This document shows positions 60,160-64,000 of a stretch of 64,000 nt of DNA, piece by piece. The DNA is from Microglena sp. YARC (Eukaryota; Chlorophyta; Chlorophyceae; Chlamydomonadales; Chlamydomonadaceae), in the NCBI GenBank assembly GCA_022414725.1, contig CM039462.1, forward strand, positions 33,776,156 through 33,840,155. Reading direction: 5' to 3'. Under the pieces are notes generated by a model that did no database searches, was not told the origin of the DNA, and saw nothing but the letters and a program-made list of their open reading frames with translations. How positions within the stretch are numbered: position 1 is the stretch's first letter; the number at the start of each line of letters is the position of its first letter. Both the position numbers and the translations under genes were made by a program.

Positions 60160-60210
60160 TGTGTCGAGTCACATCACAGAGCGACTTTCGCATCACGGCG
60201 GCAGTGAAAA
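60160..60210 (+). repeat. R3a fragment
   Basis: tgtcgagtcacatcacagag and ctttcgcatcacggcggcag, an isolated degenerate R3a unit. Confidence 0.7.
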
Positions 60211-60291
60211 AAAAATTGAAACCATTTCCATCTGAGCAAAAAGCAATAAAACAACCAACCCAACTCTATCCACAACGTTAAATAACTAATA

Positions 60292-60573
60292 ATGTCAACA
60301 GTCGGTGAGAAAATATGGTTGCAACTTGCTAATGCTGCATACAAATCACAAGATCCGTCTCTGCTTATCTTTCCCAACGAATTAGCTTTGTTGTTCACAT
60401 TAGGAGACGGTTTCTTCCCAGTGTTCTCTCAGTTCGTGGACAATCAGATCTATGGAATGGACATGTCTGATGGCTATGACTCCATATTGTATGTGGACAA
60501 AAGGAACAGACACAAATTGTTTGCGCTGAAAGCATTGGTTGTGTCCGAAGACATCCAACCATCTACCACATAA
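60292..60573 (+). CDS. hypothetical protein (first of an overlapping pair)
   Basis: 93 residues (MSTVGEKIWLQLANAAYKSQ). Includes LLIFPNELALLFTLGDGFFP and SQFVDNQIYGMDMSDGYDS. Its stop codon overlaps the start of the next gene in taATG. The two may be translated together or may be one gene split by an indel. No family recognised; the leader is AT-rich (aaataactaata). Confidence 0.55.
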   Translation: MSTVGEKIWLQLANAAYKSQDPSLLIFPNELALLFTLGDGFFPVFSQFVDNQIYGMDMSDGYDSILYVDKRNRHKLFALKALVVSEDIQPSTT

Positions 60574-60830
60574 TGGAGAGGCTGTACATCACCCGACCTG
60601 GATTGGACATCAACATCGACTTATTTGGCTCCGATACACTGGATCTCTCTTACTATGATACAGAAATCCAGGAGGTCTTCTTCAAGAAGATTTGCATGTC
60701 TTGGCTGCGCGTCAGTAAGGCAGTTCGAGTGATCGCAGAGCGATACCGCGAACACCTCCAGAGGAAAAGGAATCACATGGTCAGTCACGTGCTCGTGCCT
60801 TTCATCGTGCGAAACCACGTGGCAACTTAA
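60573..60830 (+). CDS. hypothetical protein (second of an overlapping pair)
   Basis: 85 residues (MERLYITRPGLDINIDLFGS). C-terminal basic helix with an IQ-like pattern (KAVRVIAERYREHLQRKRNH). Overlaps the stop of the previous gene by one base. No family recognised. Confidence 0.5.
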   Translation: MERLYITRPGLDINIDLFGSDTLDLSYYDTEIQEVFFKKICMSWLRVSKAVRVIAERYREHLQRKRNHMVSHVLVPFIVRNHVAT

Positions 60831-61460
60831 AAACCACGTCAACTAGACCCCGTTCTCTGTATTTTTTTCCATGAATACGGGGGCTCTGCTTGGTATCGAC
60901 AGCGTTTCGAAGTTTAGGTATTTTCGGAAAGCAAACGAGGCAACTACTGTTACAACTAAAATTTAGAAATTTAGATTAAATTTTATCTGATAAGGCGGTA
61001 CTCGTGCAAGCTTGCATGGGGCAACTGGATAAGCAGACTGGCAATGTTGACTGCTCGCTCACGTTGCATTCACAAATTGCGTCTCCGACTGTACTTCCGA
61101 GAGATCCTTGACAGTTCACATGCAAACGCAACGGCGGAAACCTGTAGCCTCTTTCTCGTCCACACACTCACTCTGTGAAAAGAGAACCAGTCAAAGTTTC
61201 GCCATTTTTTTTGTTTTTGTGTATTTGTGTTTTGCATGCGGGGGACCTGGTTGGTCATGGGATGGCATGTACTCCACCAGGCGTGCACCTGAGTCCTCGC
61301 GTGACACTCCGAACAGGCCATTCAATCCAGCAATTGCATCTTCGCGTTTTTACATCGATGTAGTAGTTCTTCACTTGCTGGGATGGTTCCGACTCCTGCA
61401 TGGTTGCTTTTTGTACAATCGGACAAGGGAATTACATACAGGATTCACAACAACGTTTAC
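60831..61460. repeat. gene-free stretch with inverted gene fragment
   Basis: 61240-61401 is the inverted copy of 49010-49160 (tccaccaggcgtgcacctga, ggccattcaatccagcaatt). An acggcggaaacctgtagcc R3-like unit lies at 61131. Nothing else recognised. Confidence 0.7.
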
Positions 61461-61462
61461 AC

Positions 61463-61560
61463 TACACTCGACGGAATACTAAAATGAAACCGCTTTCTTG
61501 AGTGTACGGTACACCTTATGGTGTAACCTTATGGTGTAGCAACCCACGGGGCAGTGGAAC
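61463..61560 (+). mobile_element. mariner end, well preserved
   Basis: TA-CACTCGACGGAATACTAAA then atgaaaccgctttcttgagt matches the right terminal repeat of the 52114-55588 element exactly at its outer 26 bases. It is followed by the hairpin with an ATAA-type loop and ggtgtagcaacccacggggc, as at 10500 and, inverted, 50260. No transposase follows. Confidence 0.8.
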
Positions 61561-61684
61561 ACCATCATGTTTTTTTGTAGCCCATCAACAACACGCATCC
61601 CTGCAAAATGGAAGCGGTCTCCCTTGACCCAACAGTGGGAGGGGTCCCACTTGAATGCCCTCTTTTATGGGCGGTACTCGCAAG

Positions 61685-62000
61685 TGGGCCCCAGTCACAT
61701 CACATGGCGACCACTCTCATCAAGGACGGCGGCATCTGTCGAGTCGAGTCACATCACATGGCGACCACTCTCATCAAGGACGGCGGCATCTGTCGAGTCG
61801 AGTCACATCACATGGCGACCTCTCGCATCACGGCGGAAACTGTCGAGTCGAGTCACAGCACACTGTGATTTCGCAGACCCGTACCGTCCCCACGTTCGTC
61901 CATCCATCCTCACACACACCAAGGCGGCTTTCGCTGACTTCGAGGCGCGCGAAAAACGTGGCAGAAATGCCACGTTTACACTCGTATTTTCATGGGCGCG
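61685..62000. repeat. R3a tandem array and GTTTACACTCG box
   Basis: Two ggcggcatctgtcgagtcga units and one ctcgcatcacggcggaaact unit between 61690 and 61860. Then a 17.5-kb-type minisatellite unit (acgttcgtccatccatcctc) and acgtttacactcgtattttc at 61974. Confidence 0.85.
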
Positions 62001-62096
62001 CGAACACACGTGTCACATATGCTGACATGTTTCCCCTGGTTGCGTCTGACACCCCTCGCAGAAAAAGTCTGCCATGGGTACTACAGTCTGCGGAAC

Positions 62097-62546
62097 ATGG
62101 CGAGCATCGAGGCTGGCATGTGGCTGCATATTGATTGCGTCAACCCCATCGGCATCAAGTTCGAGCACGATGGCATTGTGAGCGCCCCCCCAGAAGGGTA
62201 TTCCTCTGCAGCAGACATCAAGGTCATCCACTATGCGGGGTCAGAGCCCCATGGAAAGCGATTGATCAGCGAGACTACTCTGGCAGAGTTCCTGGTAGTT
62301 GGCAGCTCTGCACGGGTTGTGAATGCGAGGTGTCGTTTCTCACCGTTGGAGGTGGTCAAAAGGGCACGCTCGCAGCTCGGCAGGGCGGATTACAATGTGT
62401 TGGGAAGGAACTGTCAGCACTTCGGTAGCTGGTGCTATGAGGGGGCGGCTTTTTCTAGAGAGGTGTTCAGGTACGGAGTTATAGGCACCAGTTTCGGCCT
62501 GGTGGTCAGTATTGTACGGTATTGTACGGTACACCTTGCGGTGTAA
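62097..62546 (+). CDS. LRAT-like protein with hydrophobic tail
   Basis: 149 residues from ATG 62097 (MASIEAGMWLHIDCV). Predicted catalytic His 24 in FEHDGIVSAPP, a strand with VIHYAG, and the Cys at 106 in VLGRNCQHFGSWCYEG, the LRAT/H-rev107 order. The C-terminal segment (YGVIGTSFGLVVSIVRY) could anchor it in a membrane, as in several animal LRAT-family phospholipid enzymes. The last roughly nine codons and the stop lie in the inverted remnant of a mariner-Fanzor right end (from 62517), so the original tail may have been replaced. Substrate unknown. Confidence 0.75.
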   Translation: MASIEAGMWLHIDCVNPIGIKFEHDGIVSAPPEGYSSAADIKVIHYAGSEPHGKRLISETTLAEFLVVGSSARVVNARCRFSPLEVVKRARSQLGRADYNVLGRNCQHFGSWCYEGAAFSREVFRYGVIGTSFGLVVSIVRYCTVHLAV

Positions 62547-62675
62547 CCTAATGTTGTCGCGACCACCGGAGGGGGACCGAGTGGTGTCTACAACAATACG
62601 AGTTTTTATTCATCAACAACAACAGAGCTGCTGTGGGCAAATGGAAGAGGGCGTCCTAGACCCATCAATTCCATG
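62517..62675 (-). mobile_element. truncated mariner-Fanzor right end (3' end of Fanzor plus fRNA region)
   Basis: The complement aligns with 55405-55545: the last ~24 Fanzor codons (CMELMGLGRPLPFAHSSS, stop), the candidate guide-RNA hairpin and the GCAA-loop hairpin, nearly base-identical. The outer inverted repeat and the rest of the element are missing. Retention of exactly the guide-coding end is notable. Confidence 0.9.
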
Positions 62676-62822
62676 CACAAGGGAGGTGCATGGGCCTCGG
62701 TAGTATAAATAAATAATGAGTTGGGATTTTATAAAAGGCTATAGACCATTTTATAATAAAATTATAATAACTATAAACCATCCTGTGCGCTTGCATGCAT
62801 TGTACACACATGTTTATAGAAC

Positions 62823-64000
62823 ATGCATTCGCACACGCGATCATCGTTAATCCTAACGCTTCCCCATGACATTCTTGATCGTATTGCCCTATTATCTTCC
62901 AACCCAAAGATTGTATTAGTGTGTAAAACTCTGTGCAAAAGATTTTCTGGATGGCCCCTTACCGGACTGATCCAACCACCACAACGAGTTGGAGAGATTA
63001 TGGCGAAAGGGGGGCGCACCGACCTTCTAGCAGTATGCTTGGTGTCCAATCCTCTTGTACAGGTTAAGGGCGTACAATTGAGGGCGAACCAAAATGAAAA
63101 CAAGCTTCTCTATGTGGCTGCCAAGGCCGGTCACGCCGATGTCTGCAAGCTGCTGATGGATCCAGAGGTGGCTGGACTTGAGTTCAGGGCCCTGGCGAAC
63201 TCTCTCAACAGCTTGGCATTGCGTGAGGCTGCCGATGAAGGTCACGCAGATGTCTGCAAGCTTCTCATGGATCCAGCGGTGGCTGGACTTGAGTTCAGGG
63301 CCCGGGCGAACTCTAGCGACAGCAGTGCCTTGTGGGCGGCTGCCAAGGCAGGTCACACAGATGTCTGCAAGCTGCTGATGGATCCAGAGGTGGCTGGAAT
63401 TGAGTTTAGGGCCAGGGCGAACACCAGCGACAGCTTGGCATTGTGGGCCGCTGCTAGAGAAGGTCACGCAGATGTCTGCAAGCTGCTCATGGATCCAGCG
63501 GTGGCTGGACTTGAGTTCAGGGCCCGGGCGAACTCTACCGCCAGCAGTGCCTTGTGGGCGGCTGCCAAGGCAGGTCACACAGATGTCTGCAAGATGCTCA
63601 TGGATCCAGAGGTGGCTGGACTTGAGTACAGGGCCAGGGCGAACTCTAGTGACAGCATGGCCTTGTGGGCGGCTGCCCATGCAGGTCACGCAGATGTATG
63701 CAAGCTGCTGATGGATCCAGAGGTGGTTGGACTTGAGTTCAGGGCCCTTGCTAACTCTAGCGATAGCATGGCATTGTGGGCCGCTGCCTATGGAGGTCAC
63801 GCAGATGTCTGCAAGCTGCTCATGGATCCAGTGGTGGCTGGAATTGAGTTCAGGGCTAGGGCGAACTCTAGCGACAGCAGGGCCTTGCGTGAGGCTGCCA
63901 AGGCAGGTCACGCAGATGTCTGCAAGCTGCTGATGGATCCAGAGGTGGCTGGAATTGAGTTCAGGGCTAGGGCGAACTCTAGCGACAGCAGGACCTTGCG
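62823..64000 (+). CDS. F-box-ankyrin repeat protein (copy 3), runs off window
   Basis: From ATG 62823 (MHSHTRSSLILTLPHDILD). The F-box-like segment LPHDILDRIALLSSNPKIVL is followed by GGRTDLLAVCLVSNPLVQV and then in frame KGVQLRANQNENKLLYVAAK. At least eight ankyrin units of 37 residues (AGHADVCKLLMDPEVAGLEF) follow to the window end without a stop. This copy is intact at the site where copy 1 (34400) is broken. The leader shares tataaataatgagttgggat and tgtacacacatgtttataga with the other copies. Probable ubiquitin-ligase adaptor. Confidence 0.85.
   Translation, partial: MHSHTRSSLILTLPHDILDRIALLSSNPKIVLVCKTLCKRFSGWPLTGLIQPPQRVGEIMAKGGRTDLLAVCLVSNPLVQVKGVQLRANQNENKLLYVAAKAGHADVCKLLMDPEVAGLEFRALANSLNSLALREAADEGHADVCKLLMDPAVAGLEFRARANSSDSSALWAAAKAGHTDVCKLLMDPEVAGIEFRARANTSDSLALWAAAREGHADVCKLLMDPAVAGLEFRARANSTASSALWAAAKAGHTDVCKMLMDPEVAGLEYRARANSSDSMALWAAAHAGHADVCKLLMDPEVVGLEFRALANSSDSMALWAAAYGGHADVCKLLMDPVVAGIEFRARANSSDSRALREAAKAGHADVCKLLMDPEVAGIEFRARANSSDSRTL

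Noticed and set aside
61567..62025. 152-codon frame over the R3a array
   Set aside because: Encoded entirely by repeat modules found in all frames elsewhere.

Overview
The window looks like two compartments joined near position 9553. Bases 1 to about 9552 have a cellular, eukaryote-like character: low gene density, two diverged copies of one segmental duplication each carrying an F-box/leucine-rich-repeat gene, a long (ATTAC)n microsatellite, a 5'-truncated non-LTR retrotransposon fragment and a tRNA-like relic. From a perfect 328-bp palindrome (9553-9880) onward the gene content is that of a large nucleocytoplasmic DNA virus (Nucleocytoviricota). It includes a primase-helicase of the D5 type, a membrane protein with a Cys/His motif I associate with these viruses, F-box-ankyrin and WDW-repeat paralogs, LRAT-like proteins, a GIY-YIG-type protein, a J-domain protein and a mariner-Fanzor transposon. 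The best reading is an endogenous giant virus in a eukaryote (perhaps an alga), or a giant virus with host-derived DNA at one side. This is inference; I cannot search databases.

Layout. 0-9.5 kb: F-box/LRR paralogs (one frameshifted, one decayed, one intact) with duplicated flanks. 9.5-20.8 kb: dispersed repeats (a ~570-bp family here called R1 and a two-hairpin family here called R2) around a GIY-YIG gene, an LRAT-like gene and several small virus-type genes, two of which share a short N-terminal module (C.DG..R..YK). 20.8-25.1 kb: eight tandem ~222-bp units, each with a conserved 25-codon micro-ORF, run directly into the primase-helicase gene. 25-34 kb: small genes, coiled-coil proteins, an F-box/LRR gene and a small zinc-ribbon gene, separated by mosaic intergenic modules (here called R3) rich in GGCGGA. 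34-48 kb: ankyrin expansion, with three or more F-box-ankyrin genes and a ~3.2-kb tandem segmental duplication carrying a second ankyrin family, a coiled-coil membrane protein and a third gene; a retropepsin-like gene lies between the copies. 48-64 kb: a P-loop protein, a WDW-repeat gene with an internal amber codon, the 3475-bp mariner-Fanzor transposon (52114-55588), a J-domain protein, membrane proteins, a second LRAT-like gene whose tail is supplied by a dead transposon end, and a third F-box-ankyrin gene running off the window.

Several otherwise coherent reading frames carry a single frameshift or amber codon. These may be real pseudogenes or indel errors in the assembly, and raw reads are needed to tell. 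F-box, ankyrin, LRR and LRAT-like genes suggest a host-interaction repertoire, and the repeated modules look like substrates for the recombination that created the paralogs.
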